Assembly: GCA_005883615.1 (NCBI GenBank)
Contig: VBEC01000023.1
Coordinates: forward strand, 1 to 64,000
Length of the DNA stretch: 64,000 nucleotides
DNA from: Chloroflexota bacterium
GTDB taxonomy: Bacteria > Chloroflexota > Limnocylindria > Limnocylindrales > CSP1-4
Direction of reading: 5' to 3'
Shown here one piece after another: positions 31,935 through 40,283 of this stretch. The stretch's first letter is position 1. Each line of letters starts with the position of its first letter. Under the pieces are notes generated by a model that was given only the letters and a program-made list of their open reading frames with translations, was not told the DNA's origin and did not search any database. The translations under genes and the position numbers were made by a program.

Positions 31935-32615
31935 ATGGACGTCGACTGGGGCTGGATCACGGACCATCTTGGAGCCCTGGCCGAGCGAACGGGTCAGCAC
32001 CTGTACCTGGCCGGGATCGCCGTCGCAATCGGCTTCGCAATCTCATTCCTGCTCGCGATCGCGGCGATACGGCGACGGGTCGTCTACCCGCCGATCGCGG
32101 CGGTCGCCGGGCTCGTCTACACGATTCCCAGCCTGGCGCTCTTCGCGGCGCTCGTGTCCATCACGGGGATCAGCATCGTGACCGCTGAGGTGCCCCTGAT
32201 CCTGTACACGTTCGTGATCCTCATCCGGAACATCGTTGCCGGCTTCGACAGCGTTTCGCCGGATGTCATCGAGGCCGCCGATGGGATGGGCTACACCCGG
32301 AACCAGCGGCTCTTGCGCGTCGAGCTGCCCCTGGCCATTCCCCTGATCGTCGCCGGGCTGCGGGTCGCCAGCGTGTCGACCATCGGCCTCGTCACGATCA
32401 CGGGGACCCTGGGCGACCGTTTCGGCGGGCTCGGCTTCTTCATTTTCGAGGGGATTTCGCGCGACTTCACGACGGAGATGCTGTTCGGTGCCGTGCCCTC
32501 CATCCTGCTGGCACTGGTCATCGACCTGCTCTTCACGCGGGTACAGGCAGCGGCGACTCCCTGGACCCGTCGACGTGCCGTCCTGACGCCCGAGGGGTCC
32601 GAGGTGCCCGTCTGA
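31935..32615 (+). CDS. opuCB: Osmoprotectant ABC transporter permease (OpuCB-like)
   Basis: 226-aa BPD_transp_1 permease with five or six helices. LVYTIPSLALFAALVSITGI and the EAA loop VIEAADGMGYTRNQRLLRVE are typical of OpuC permeases, as is TITGTLGDRFGGLGFFIFEG. The gene begins 12 bp after opuCA, and its TGA overlaps the next ATG (TGATG). It would pair with OpuCD to form the pore. Confidence 0.93.
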   Translation: MDVDWGWITDHLGALAERTGQHLYLAGIAVAIGFAISFLLAIAAIRRRVVYPPIAAVAGLVYTIPSLALFAALVSITGISIVTAEVPLILYTFVILIRNIVAGFDSVSPDVIEAADGMGYTRNQRLLRVELPLAIPLIVAGLRVASVSTIGLVTITGTLGDRFGGLGFFIFEGISRDFTTEMLFGAVPSILLALVIDLLFTRVQAAATPWTRRRAVLTPEGSEVPV

Positions 32616-33355
32616 TGAACATCGTGACGACCACCCTGGACTGGTTTGCTGATCCGACCCACTGGGAGGGGCCGAACGGCATCCCGATCCGGCTCTTCGA
32701 GCACATATCGTTATCGGCAGCGTCGATGCTGATCGCGGTCCTGATCGCCCTGCCGGTCGGCTTCCTCATCGGCCATACGGGCAGGGGCGTGCGCTTCGCC
32801 GTCGGCCTGGCGAACCTCGGCCGTGCTGTGCCGACCCTGGCGGCGATCACGATCGTGCTGCCCCTCACGTCCGCCCTCGACCCCCAGAACGGGTTTCGTG
32901 TCTACCCGACGGTGATCGCCATGGTCCTGCTGGCCGCCCCGCCGATCCTGGTGAATGCCTATACGGGCATCTCACAAGTCGATCGGGACCTGGTCGAGGC
33001 GGCGCGGGGAATGGGCATGAAGGAGCTTCAGCTGCTCACCGGGGTCGAAATCCCCCTGTCGCTGGCGGTCGTGCTTGCGGGCATTCGCTCGGCGTCGGTC
33101 CAGGTGATCGCGACGGCCACCCTGGGCGCCATTTTTGGGTTCGGTGGATTGGGGCGATTCCTCGTCGATGGAATTGCGAATCAGGATTCGGGCGAGATCT
33201 ACGGAGGGGTGGTGCTCGTCGGGGCGCTCGCGCTGTCGAGCGAGGGCGTCTTCGCACTTCTGCAGCGCCTCCTCACGTCGCCCGGCCTGCAACGGGTGGC
33301 GGCCCCAGGGCGAGTGGAAATCTCGTCGAATGAGGCAGGCGCCGCCGCCCAATAG
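32615..33355 (+). CDS. opuCD: Osmoprotectant ABC transporter permease (OpuCD-like)
   Basis: 246-aa second permease of the OpuC system, about six helices. Landmarks are ALPVGFLIGHTGRGVRFAVG, NLGRAVPTLAAITIVLPL, the EAA loop DLVEAARGMGMKELQLLTGV and TLGAIFGFGGLGRFLVDGIA. It starts on the last base of opuCB. Its paralogue shares the same topology, as in other heterodimeric OpuC pores. Confidence 0.93.
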   Translation: MNIVTTTLDWFADPTHWEGPNGIPIRLFEHISLSAASMLIAVLIALPVGFLIGHTGRGVRFAVGLANLGRAVPTLAAITIVLPLTSALDPQNGFRVYPTVIAMVLLAAPPILVNAYTGISQVDRDLVEAARGMGMKELQLLTGVEIPLSLAVVLAGIRSASVQVIATATLGAIFGFGGLGRFLVDGIANQDSGEIYGGVVLVGALALSSEGVFALLQRLLTSPGLQRVAAPGRVEISSNEAGAAAQ

Positions 33356-33469
33356 ATGACAGCCCACGTCCGAAATGCCGTGGAGACTGCCTTCCTCCAG
33401 TCGCTGGTAGAGTTGCGCGGCTCGACGCCCGACAAGCGCGGCATTCCACAACAGCAGAGGAGGAAACCC

Positions 33470-34444
33470 ATGCGGCTATCCCGCACGCTCGCCCTCGGGG
33501 CGTCCGTGCTGGTGCTCGTCAGCGCCTGCACGACGGGAGGGGGCAGCAGCCCGGCGCAGTCGGTCGCGACTGCCGGAACGTCGCCGTCCCCGGCGGCTTC
33601 GCCCTCCCCACCACCCACGATCAAGATCGGTTCGGTCGGCTTCTATGAGGCCAAGATCGTTGCGGAAATCTACGCCCAGGCGCTCGAGGCCAAGGGCTAC
33701 ACCGTGGATCGAGCCGGGATCGGCCTCGGCACGCGCGACGTGCTGCTCCCCGCCCTCGAAAGCGGAAAGATCGATCTGCAGCCCGAGTACATCGGCAGCG
33801 GTCTGTCCCACTACGAACCTGGCAAGCAGACCGGCGACCCGAAGGCCAACCAGACGGAGCTTCAGAACGCGCTGACTGGCAAGGGCGGCGGGATAACCGT
33901 CCTGGATTACACGCCGGGCTTCGACCAGAACGCCTTCGTCGTTCGCAAGGACACCGTCGATCAGTTACATCTGGCGAAGATGAGCGACACGACCGCGGTG
34001 CAGAACCAGCTCAAATGGGGTCTCGCAACGGATTGCAAGACCAACCCGGTCTGCGCCAAGGCACTCAAGGACGCCTACGGCCTGGCACCGACCAACGTCA
34101 CGTACCTGTCGGCGTGCGACACGCCAATGGCGAAGGCGCTGCTCAACAAGACCATCGACGTCGGCGAGCTGTGCTCGACCCAGCCTGACATCCAGGCGAA
34201 TAGCTGGACCGTCCTCGAGGACGACAAGCACACCCAGCCCGCCGACAACATCGCGCCGCTGGTGCGGAACGACTACCTGGCCAAGCTGTCGGACAAGGCA
34301 GGCTTCGAGAAGACCCTGAACGACGTCTCGGCCAAGATCACCACTGACGGGCTTCTGAAGATGAACGCGGCGTTCGCCCTCGACAAGAAGGACGTTAAGG
34401 CGATCGCGACTCAATGGCTCAAGGACAACGGGTTCATAAGCTGA
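33470..34444 (+). CDS. opuCC: Osmoprotectant ABC transporter substrate-binding lipoprotein (OpuCC-like)
   Basis: 324-aa extracellular receptor of the OpuAC/ProX-type fold for glycine betaine, choline or carnitine. ATG 33470 is chosen because AGAGGAGGAAA precedes it and a lipoprotein signal follows: MRLSRTLALGASVLVLVSAC, lipobox LVSAC. A Ser/Pro linker leads to IKIGSVGFYEAKIVAEIYAQ, GKIDLQPEYIGSGLSHYEPG and VLEDDKHTQPADNIAPLVRN, all typical of the family. The aromatic cage residues cannot be assigned without a structure. The gene closes the operon before a strong terminator; the same frame is open upstream to 33356 but without a signal peptide. Confidence 0.93.
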   Translation: MRLSRTLALGASVLVLVSACTTGGGSSPAQSVATAGTSPSPAASPSPPPTIKIGSVGFYEAKIVAEIYAQALEAKGYTVDRAGIGLGTRDVLLPALESGKIDLQPEYIGSGLSHYEPGKQTGDPKANQTELQNALTGKGGGITVLDYTPGFDQNAFVVRKDTVDQLHLAKMSDTTAVQNQLKWGLATDCKTNPVCAKALKDAYGLAPTNVTYLSACDTPMAKALLNKTIDVGELCSTQPDIQANSWTVLEDDKHTQPADNIAPLVRNDYLAKLSDKAGFEKTLNDVSAKITTDGLLKMNAAFALDKKDVKAIATQWLKDNGFIS

Positions 34445-34464
34445 CGCCAGGCCTCTGATAAGTG

Positions 34465-34496
34465 AAAACCCCGGAGCAAAAGAGCTCCGGGGTTTT
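34465..34496. terminator. Bidirectional intrinsic terminator
   Basis: Perfect 13-bp stem AAAACCCCGGAGC / GCTCCGGGGTTTT with a 6-base loop (34478-34483), ending in a T-run on the plus strand and a T-run (from the A-run) on the minus strand. It ends the opu operon 20 bp after its stop and can also end the convergent membrane-protein gene on the minus strand. Confidence 0.95.
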
Positions 34497-34512
34497 TCGA
34501 TTCCGCGGAGTC

Positions 34513-35529
34513 TCAGTCCTCGGCGGACCTGCCGCTGAGGACGGGCGGAGCCGCCGGATCATCCGGACGGCCCTCTCCGGCCGGGCGAGCCCAGCCAAGA
34601 CGCAGCAGTGCGACCGAGCCGGCCACGGTCGTCACCAGGAGTGTGGAGGCGTGCGTGATCAGCGCGATGGCGAAGGCCGTATTGACCGGCACGCCCAGCG
34701 TCTGGGCGATCGTCGCCGCCGCCAGGTCGTACGTCCCCAGGTTTCCCGGTCCGGCGGGGATCGCGGTGGCGAGGGCTGTGCCGGACGCGAGCAGAGCGGC
34801 CTGGGCGAGCGTCAGCTGGACGCCCAGCGCCTGAGCGCCGGCGGCGAAGCCGAGGATCGTGGCAGTCCACGCGGCGGCCGACAGAATGATTGCTTGGGCA
34901 AGTGTGCGCGGCTTGCCGGCGACGGCGAGCCCGCCATGCAACTTGCCGGCGAGATCCTGGACCCGTGGCCAGCGGGCAGCGAAGGACGTGACCCGGTCTG
35001 CGCCCGGCAGCCGGTGCGCCACGATCAGGAACGCGAGCAGCACCACGAGCAGCCCTACGACCGCAAGGCCGATCAGGACGGCGTTTGCGATGAGGCCCCT
35101 GACCTGCAGGATGACGATCGACAGGGAAGCGATGGCCACGACCATGCCCGTGTCGACCACCCGCTCGACGACCACGGTCCCGAGCGTCGTCGTCCGGCTG
35201 ATGCCCTCGCGGTCACCCAGGTAGTGGCTCCTGACCAGCTCGCCGAGGCGCGCCGGGAGCACGTTGTTGGCGGCGTATCCGACCGCCAGGTAGGCGAACA
35301 TGCGAGGCACCCGGACGAGGTGGATCGGAGCCAGCAGTCGCTGCCAGCGCCATGCGCGAAGGACCAGGTCGGCCGACGTCATCCCGACCATGAAGGCAAC
35401 CCAACCGGGGTTGGCCGTCGCCAGGACGTCGGCCGTGCGGGCCAGGTCGACCTGGCGCAGGATCAGGGCGAACGCCGCGACCGAGATGGCAATTCCGATC
35501 AGGCCCCTGACCAGGCCCGAGCGTGCCAT
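34513..35529 (-). CDS. Flippase-like membrane protein (LPG_synthase_TM / YbhN family)
   Basis: 338-aa polytopic membrane protein with eight or nine helices. The family (UPF0104, the membrane part of lysyl-phosphatidylglycerol synthases) is recognised from VLRAWRWQRLLAPIHLVRV, YLAVGYAANNVLPARLGELV with the conserved R-x-G-E motif, SRTTTLGTVVVERVVDTGM and AIPAGPGNLGTYDLAAATIA. It has no C-terminal synthase domain, so it is more likely a lipid-linked transport or flipping protein. It is two bases from the glycosyltransferase gene that precedes it, which points to envelope glycolipid assembly. Confidence 0.9.
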   Translation of the reverse strand: MARSGLVRGLIGIAISVAAFALILRQVDLARTADVLATANPGWVAFMVGMTSADLVLRAWRWQRLLAPIHLVRVPRMFAYLAVGYAANNVLPARLGELVRSHYLGDREGISRTTTLGTVVVERVVDTGMVVAIASLSIVILQVRGLIANAVLIGLAVVGLLVVLLAFLIVAHRLPGADRVTSFAARWPRVQDLAGKLHGGLAVAGKPRTLAQAIILSAAAWTATILGFAAGAQALGVQLTLAQAALLASGTALATAIPAGPGNLGTYDLAAATIAQTLGVPVNTAFAIALITHASTLLVTTVAGSVALLRLGWARPAGEGRPDDPAAPPVLSGRSAED

Positions 35530-35531
35530 CT

Positions 35532-36356
35532 CTACGAGTCCGGCCGGCGGGCGCGTAGCTTGCGGGAGCGCACCGCTCCGATCCGATGGAGCAGGTATCG
35601 CGCGACCACGCGCATCGTCGAGAGGCCGTACACGATGCTCCGCCGGAACCCGACCGAGCTGGCTTCCTGGAAGTAGCGCGTTGGCACGGCAATCTCGCCG
35701 ATCTTGAACCCGCCCGCAGCGACCACCTGCGCGATCAGCTCCTGGTCGAAGACGAAGTCGTTGCTGTTGAGCTGGTAGGGGATGGTCTCGAGCAGGCGCC
35801 GGCTATAGGCCCGCAGCCCCGTGTGGTACTCGGACAGGTGCAGTCCGAAGACGAGGTTCTCGACCGTCGTGAGAAAGCGGTTGCTGAAGTACTTGTAGCG
35901 CGGCATGCCACCCGCCAGCGGATCGCCCAGGAAGCGGCTGCCCAGCATCAGGTCGGCCTGGCCCGTCAGGATCGGCTCGATGAGGGCCGGGATGCGCGTT
36001 GCGTCGTACTGGTAGTCGGGGTGGAGCATGACGACGACGTCCGCGCCGGCCTCGAGAGCGGCCCGGTAGCAGGTCTTCTGGTTGCCGCCGTAGCCCAGGT
36101 TCTGGCGATGGATGATCACGTCCAACCCCAGGTCATGGGCGACGTCGACGGTCTCATCCTGCGACACATCGTCCACGAGGATGATCCGATCGATGATCTC
36201 GTGCGGGATGTCCTGGTACGTCCGCTCGAGCGTCTGGGCCGCGTTGTAGGCCGGCATGACGATGACGACGCGTTGCGTCGCCACGGCAGCCTCGGCCGGT
36301 GGCCTTTCGGACGCGGGCAGCGGAGCCGCGACCGAACCGGCCTCGTTGGGCGACAT
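35532..36356 (-). CDS. Family 2 glycosyltransferase (dolichol-phosphate mannose synthase-like)
   Basis: 274-aa GT-A fold enzyme. VVIVMPAYNAAQTLERTYQD opens the fold; RIILVDDVSQDETVDVAHDL has the nucleotide-binding Asp. GADVVVMLHPDYQYDATRIP carries the metal-site region, and LMLGSRFLGDPLAGGMPRYK is typical of DPM1/undecaprenyl-phosphate glycosyltransferases. QLNSNDFVFDQELIAQVVAA follows. It likely makes a polyprenyl-phosphate sugar for a GT-C enzyme such as the divergent membrane protein. ATG 36356 follows TATTCT by seven bases (leaderless-type). Confidence 0.9.
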   Translation of the reverse strand: MSPNEAGSVAAPLPASERPPAEAAVATQRVVIVMPAYNAAQTLERTYQDIPHEIIDRIILVDDVSQDETVDVAHDLGLDVIIHRQNLGYGGNQKTCYRAALEAGADVVVMLHPDYQYDATRIPALIEPILTGQADLMLGSRFLGDPLAGGMPRYKYFSNRFLTTVENLVFGLHLSEYHTGLRAYSRRLLETIPYQLNSNDFVFDQELIAQVVAAGGFKIGEIAVPTRYFQEASSVGFRRSIVYGLSTMRVVARYLLHRIGAVRSRKLRARRPDS

Positions 36357-36454
36357 CCCGGACAGAATACGCGAACGACCCACCACCCGAGCCGCGCCGG
36401 GCAGGCCGGACACCCACCCCGGCTCCGGGCGATGGGTATGCCACAATCGCCGGC
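36357..36454. promoter_or_regulatory. Divergent promoter region of glycosyltransferase genes
   Basis: Minus -10 candidate TATTCT (36369-36364) ends seven bases before ATG 36356. Plus -10 candidate CACAAT (36442-36447) ends seven bases before GTG 36455. No operator is obvious. Confidence 0.5.
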
Positions 36455-38086
36455 GTGCTCGGACATCCGCCCGTGAGGCGAGACGCACTCCTGGCGGCGG
36501 GCGCGTTCCTTCTCGCGGCGGCGACCGCGTTTCTTGTCATCAGACCGATTCACGCTGCGGCCGTGGATTTCGACAGCGCCGCGTCGGTCGTCTACTTCGA
36601 CCGAATCATCTCGGGGCGCCATCTCGAGGCCAACCTGGGCGCCACGCCGAAGCCCTTCCTGACCGTGGTGTTCGGAATTCTCTACGACATCTTTCATGAC
36701 TGGCGGGTGCTCGTCTGGGCAACCATCGGCGCGTACGCCTCGGGGATCTCAGTGGCTGCGCTGGTGGCGCGGCGCGTTGCTGGCCTCGGAGCTGCCGCAT
36801 TCGCGACCATCGCGCTGATCGCCTCAAGCGCCCTGCTCATCGACGTGTCGCGCGGCTACGCCGTGGCGTGGGCCTTGCTTGGCTGGGCCGCAGCCGGGCT
36901 GGCGGTTACCGCGCAGCGCCCGCGCTACGACATCGCGGCGACGGCTCTGTTTCTGGCGTCGCTGGCTCGGATCGAAACCTTCATGGTGCTCGCGACGGCT
37001 GCGGCCGCCCTGTTGGCCGCGTCCGTGCTCGGCCGGCATCGCGCGGAACTCGCGCCGCCTCGATCGGCGTGGGTGCTTCTGGTCGCCTTCCTCGCACTGC
37101 CGGTCATGCTGCTGCACGACTGGCTCCTGATCGGTGACCCGCTCTACTTTGCCGCCGTATCGGCAAGGTTCTCAGCCGCCGTCCCCGACGTCACCGCCGG
37201 CCAGACGCCCTCCTACATGGCCGGCTGGGTCACGAGGTTCATCCTCGGGTTCGGGGCCGTAACGGCCCTTGCGATCCTCGGTCTCGTCCTGCTCATTCGC
37301 CAGCGCCAGAATCGACTGGTGCTCGGGCTGCTCGCGCTGGGGCCCGGCGTCGGCGCGTTTCTCGTCTTCCTGACGGTTCGGGGGACGTACGTCTCCACCA
37401 GGTACGCGATGCCCATCGAATTAGCGATCCTGTTCCTGGCGGGCGTCGGATTTGGGGCCCTCCGTGTGCCCTGGCTGGTGGCCTGGGTGCGAGACCTCAT
37501 GCGACATCGACCGGCCTGGCGGTCCAACGTCGGGATCGCCGTGCCCGTTTTCGCGGTCGTCGTGGCCGTCCTGTGTGCGGCCCTGATGGTCAGGCCGTTC
37601 GGACCTGGTGACGTGGGGACGAACCGGAGCATCCACACCCAGCTCAACATGGCGGCTGACGGGGACCGGCTCGTTCCGCGCATTCGGGATGCGCTTCGAT
37701 TGGTGCCCGGCGCGTTCGACTGGCCGCCGTACTCGAGCGTGCCGGCGGAGGAGCCGACGCCTTCGATGATCCTCCTGGACGTGCCGGCCCTCGAGCAACC
37801 GCGTTTTGCCCTGGATCTCGACTTGCCGCTGTTTCGTATCGCCGCGACCTCCCAATCAGCGATCACTCCAGAGGCCCTCGCGGCCGCCCCCGGGCGGGTC
37901 ATCTACCACGACCGGCGCGGTGACACGGGCGCCGACCTGAGAGGCCTGGAGTCGACGTCACAGACGATTACGCTGAGTGGCGTTACGCTCGTCCTGCTCA
38001 CCGCGGACCCGGAGCGAGGCTACTGGCTGTGGCAGGTCGCGCCGCGCGGGACCGCCAGCCAGCCACAGGGTCCGGCGGGAAGCTGA
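36455..38086 (+). CDS. Polytopic membrane glycosyltransferase-like protein (GT-C type), unknown acceptor
   Basis: 543-aa protein with about eleven helices and a C-terminal soluble domain. The N-terminus reads HPPVRRDALLAAGAFLLAAA, then an outside loop AAVDFDSAASVVYFDRIISG containing the acidic residues that GT-C enzymes use to bind lipid-linked sugars. Later helices include ALARIETFMVLATAAAALL-type segments and a Gly-rich loop. The last 120 residues (from about 420) form a soluble domain of unknown fold. GTG 36455 is chosen because a CACAAT box lies seven bases upstream. It diverges from the GT2 gene, so they may work in one pathway. Confidence 0.75.
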   Translation: MLGHPPVRRDALLAAGAFLLAAATAFLVIRPIHAAAVDFDSAASVVYFDRIISGRHLEANLGATPKPFLTVVFGILYDIFHDWRVLVWATIGAYASGISVAALVARRVAGLGAAAFATIALIASSALLIDVSRGYAVAWALLGWAAAGLAVTAQRPRYDIAATALFLASLARIETFMVLATAAAALLAASVLGRHRAELAPPRSAWVLLVAFLALPVMLLHDWLLIGDPLYFAAVSARFSAAVPDVTAGQTPSYMAGWVTRFILGFGAVTALAILGLVLLIRQRQNRLVLGLLALGPGVGAFLVFLTVRGTYVSTRYAMPIELAILFLAGVGFGALRVPWLVAWVRDLMRHRPAWRSNVGIAVPVFAVVVAVLCAALMVRPFGPGDVGTNRSIHTQLNMAADGDRLVPRIRDALRLVPGAFDWPPYSSVPAEEPTPSMILLDVPALEQPRFALDLDLPLFRIAATSQSAITPEALAAAPGRVIYHDRRGDTGADLRGLESTSQTITLSGVTLVLLTADPERGYWLWQVAPRGTASQPQGPAGS

Positions 38087-38114
38087 ATGTGGACGGTGCC
38101 GGTTTGGAGACCAG

Positions 38115-38717
38115 ATGTTCGAGCGGTTGTTCGGCTCCAAGGAACAGGACCCTGAGGTCGCCGCGCGAATTCCACCCGGTCAATACCGGACCCTGAAGTT
38201 CCCGGTCCTCCATTACGGATCGGTGCCGCATACCGACCTCGCAAAGTGGGACTTCAAGGTCTACGGTGAGGTGGACAGCCCTTTCACGTTGACCTGGGCG
38301 GCGTTCAAGCAGCTACCGCGCAAAACCGTCGGGGCAGACATCCACTGCGTGACGCGCTGGAGCAGGCTCGACACGACGTGGGAAGGCGTGCCGATCCACG
38401 AGATCCTGAGTCGCGCCCAGCTCAAGCCGAAGGCGAGGTTCGTCCTCGCTCATTGCGAGCAGGGCTATACCGCGAACCTGCCGCTCGATGTGCTCGACGA
38501 CGACGATGTTCTTCTCGCCGACACCTTCGGTGGCGAGCCGTTGGAGCTCGAGCATGGCTGGCCTCTCCGGCTGCTGGTTCCGAAGCGCTACTTCTGGAAG
38601 AGCGCGAAATGGATCCGCGGCCTCGAGTTTCTGGACCACGACATCCTCGGGTTCTGGGAGCGCTACGGCTACAACAACGACGCCGATCCCTGGAAGGAAC
38701 AGCGTTACTCCGAGTAG
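38115..38717 (+). CDS. Sulfite oxidase-like molybdopterin oxidoreductase (cytoplasmic form)
   Basis: 200-aa protein with the Oxidored_molyb (SUOX/YedY-type) domain. FKVYGEVDSPFTLTWAAFKQ begins the fold. IHCVTRWSRLDTTWEGV carries Cys78, the expected molybdenum ligand, and LAHCEQGYTANLPLDVLDDD plus GWPLRLLVPKRYFWKSAKWI, GLEFLDHDILGFWERYGYNN finish it. No twin-Arg signal is visible, unlike YedY, so it is probably cytoplasmic. The substrate is unknown; sulfite oxidation is only the family name. Confidence 0.9.
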   Translation: MFERLFGSKEQDPEVAARIPPGQYRTLKFPVLHYGSVPHTDLAKWDFKVYGEVDSPFTLTWAAFKQLPRKTVGADIHCVTRWSRLDTTWEGVPIHEILSRAQLKPKARFVLAHCEQGYTANLPLDVLDDDDVLLADTFGGEPLELEHGWPLRLLVPKRYFWKSAKWIRGLEFLDHDILGFWERYGYNNDADPWKEQRYSE

Positions 38718-38750
38718 GCCTGCGATCCGGTCCGGCCACAGAACGGTCGG

Positions 38751-39632
38751 TCAGTTCTTGCGGGTTGCCAGCAGGCGTCCGTCGGGGCTGTAGTTGCGGA
38801 GGCGGCGCCGAAGAAGGTCGATCTCACGCTCCAGGATGCGTCCGAGGGCAGTCAGCCGGTCGGCCGTCGTGGCTGCCTGCAGTAGCTCCTGGCGCCGTGG
38901 CAACTCGACCTGGACGATGCCGCTGAGCAGGTAGGAAAGCACGGTTGGATCGTCCGGGATGGTCAGGCGTCGGGCGGCTTCATCCAGGCGAGCCATCTGC
39001 TCGGGATCGCGAAGATCGCCAGAGGCGAAGCCCGCGGCCGGCTCACCCGGCCCGCCGCGCAGCGGATCCCCCTCGAGGAGGCCGGCCTCCTCGTCGGACG
39101 CGCCCTCCAGGAAGGCGGCCTCGCGCAGCTCGTTGGGATCGACCTGCTCCGGATCCTCCTCGACGACGTCGACCTCCACCTGGACGTCGAGCTCCTCGAC
39201 CGTCTCCCCCTCCTGGGGCTGCATCAACTCGAGATAGGTGATGAATCGCCGCGTGACGCGATCGGTCAGCCGGCGCGCCTCCTTGACGTCCCCGATGACC
39301 TCGTCCAGTGGTGATACATCGCCAACGAGGTATGGCTCTCGATCCGTGTTGACATCGTCGATCGAAAACCTGCGTGTGCCGACGACCAGGAGATCAAAGC
39401 GGCCGTCCTCATGGCGGCCGGCCTCGCGGATCTCCGCCAGCGTCCCGACCCCCGCCAGCGCCAGCCCGCCGCCGCCGACTTCGCGGCCTTCTCGAATCAG
39501 GACGACCCCGAACGGCGAGCCCTCGGCAAGGCAGCGTTCGGTCATCTCGCGGTAGCGTGGCTCGAAGATGTGGAGCGGCAGCGCGACTCCGGGGCAGAGG
39601 ACCGTATGGAGCGGGAAGAGCGGGACCTCCAT
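38751..39632 (-). CDS. Lon-protease N-terminal domain protein (LON substrate-binding domain only)
   Basis: 293 aa. It starts MEVPLFPLHTVLCPGVALPL, then HIFEPRYREMTERCLAEGSP, the signature of the Lon LAN domain, and carries FDLLVVGTRRFSIDDVNTDR and the helical bundle RLTALGRILEREIDLLRRRL. An acidic insertion near 150-215 (EELDVQVEVDVVEEDPEQVD) is unlike Lon itself. There is no AAA or protease domain, so this is a stand-alone substrate-recognition or adaptor protein; role unknown. TAGACT lies ten bases before the start. Confidence 0.9.
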   Translation of the reverse strand: MEVPLFPLHTVLCPGVALPLHIFEPRYREMTERCLAEGSPFGVVLIREGREVGGGGLALAGVGTLAEIREAGRHEDGRFDLLVVGTRRFSIDDVNTDREPYLVGDVSPLDEVIGDVKEARRLTDRVTRRFITYLELMQPQEGETVEELDVQVEVDVVEEDPEQVDPNELREAAFLEGASDEEAGLLEGDPLRGGPGEPAAGFASGDLRDPEQMARLDEAARRLTIPDDPTVLSYLLSGIVQVELPRRQELLQAATTADRLTALGRILEREIDLLRRRLRNYSPDGRLLATRKN

Positions 39633-39687
39633 ATGCCCGGCCAGTCTACGCGGGAGGCGTTCCGAGCCTGGGCCGGTTCCATGGCGG

Positions 39688-39725
39688 CCAAAAGGGAAGC
39701 CGCCGGTGGTCGGGCCGGCGGCTTC
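39688..39725 (-). terminator. Intrinsic terminator downstream of erpA
   Basis: Perfect 11-bp stem GAAGCCGCCGG / CCGGCGGCTTC (39696-39706 with 39715-39725), 8-base loop. On the minus strand CCTTTTGG follows, a short T-run. It lies about 50 bp after the erpA stop and upstream of the Lon-domain gene. Confidence 0.75.
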
Positions 39726-39772
39726 GGGGGAGTACGGAGACGACCGCTTCTGGCGGTCAGGTGGTCACGACG

Positions 39773-40153
39773 TCAGTGGGCGCAGCTCCGGGCGCTGCCA
39801 GAGTCGTCGGCGGTTCGGAACGAGGAGCCGCAGCCGCACGCCGCGACCGCGTTGGGGTTGTTGACCGTGAAGCCGGCGCCCATCAGGGTGTCGACGTAGT
39901 CGATCTGCGAACCCTGCAGGAGGTCGACGCTCTTGCCGTCGACGTATACGCGCACGCCATTGGCCTGCAGCACGCGGTCCTCGTCGGTGGGGGCATCCTC
40001 GAGCATCATCCCGTAGCGGAACCCGCTGCAGCCGCCGCTGTATACGTAGACCCGCAGGCCGATGTGCGGATTCGCTTCTTCGGCGGTGAGCTCGCGGAGC
40101 TTCGTCGCCGCTGCGTCGGTCAGGCTCACGACCGTTGGCTGGGGGTCGATCAT
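39773..40153 (-). CDS. A-type iron-sulfur carrier (ErpA/IscA-like)
   Basis: 126-aa HesB/IscA family protein that delivers Fe-S clusters to target proteins. The three conserved cysteines are present: C42 in YSGGCSGFRY and C106, C108 in ACGCGSSF. VDGKSVDLLQGSQIDYVDTL and MGAGFTVNNPNA are typical A-type sequences. A 14-residue Ser/Ala/Asp tail extends beyond the usual end. GGAG lies ten bases upstream of the ATG. The phenylacetate-cluster thiolase lies 130 bp upstream and a terminator downstream, so it is probably transcribed on its own or as the last gene of that run. It may supply clusters generally. Confidence 0.93.
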   Translation of the reverse strand: MIDPQPTVVSLTDAAATKLRELTAEEANPHIGLRVYVYSGGCSGFRYGMMLEDAPTDEDRVLQANGVRVYVDGKSVDLLQGSQIDYVDTLMGAGFTVNNPNAVAACGCGSSFRTADDSGSARSCAH

Positions 40154-40283
40154 TTCCGGAGAGCTCCTTCGACGGGAGGTTCGAGTGCGCGGTCGCGTAG
40201 CGACCGCTCAAATCGTACGCAACGCAACTGATTTCGGCAAGGCCCCCTCAGTACCCCGGATTGTCGCACGCGCGGGCCAACAG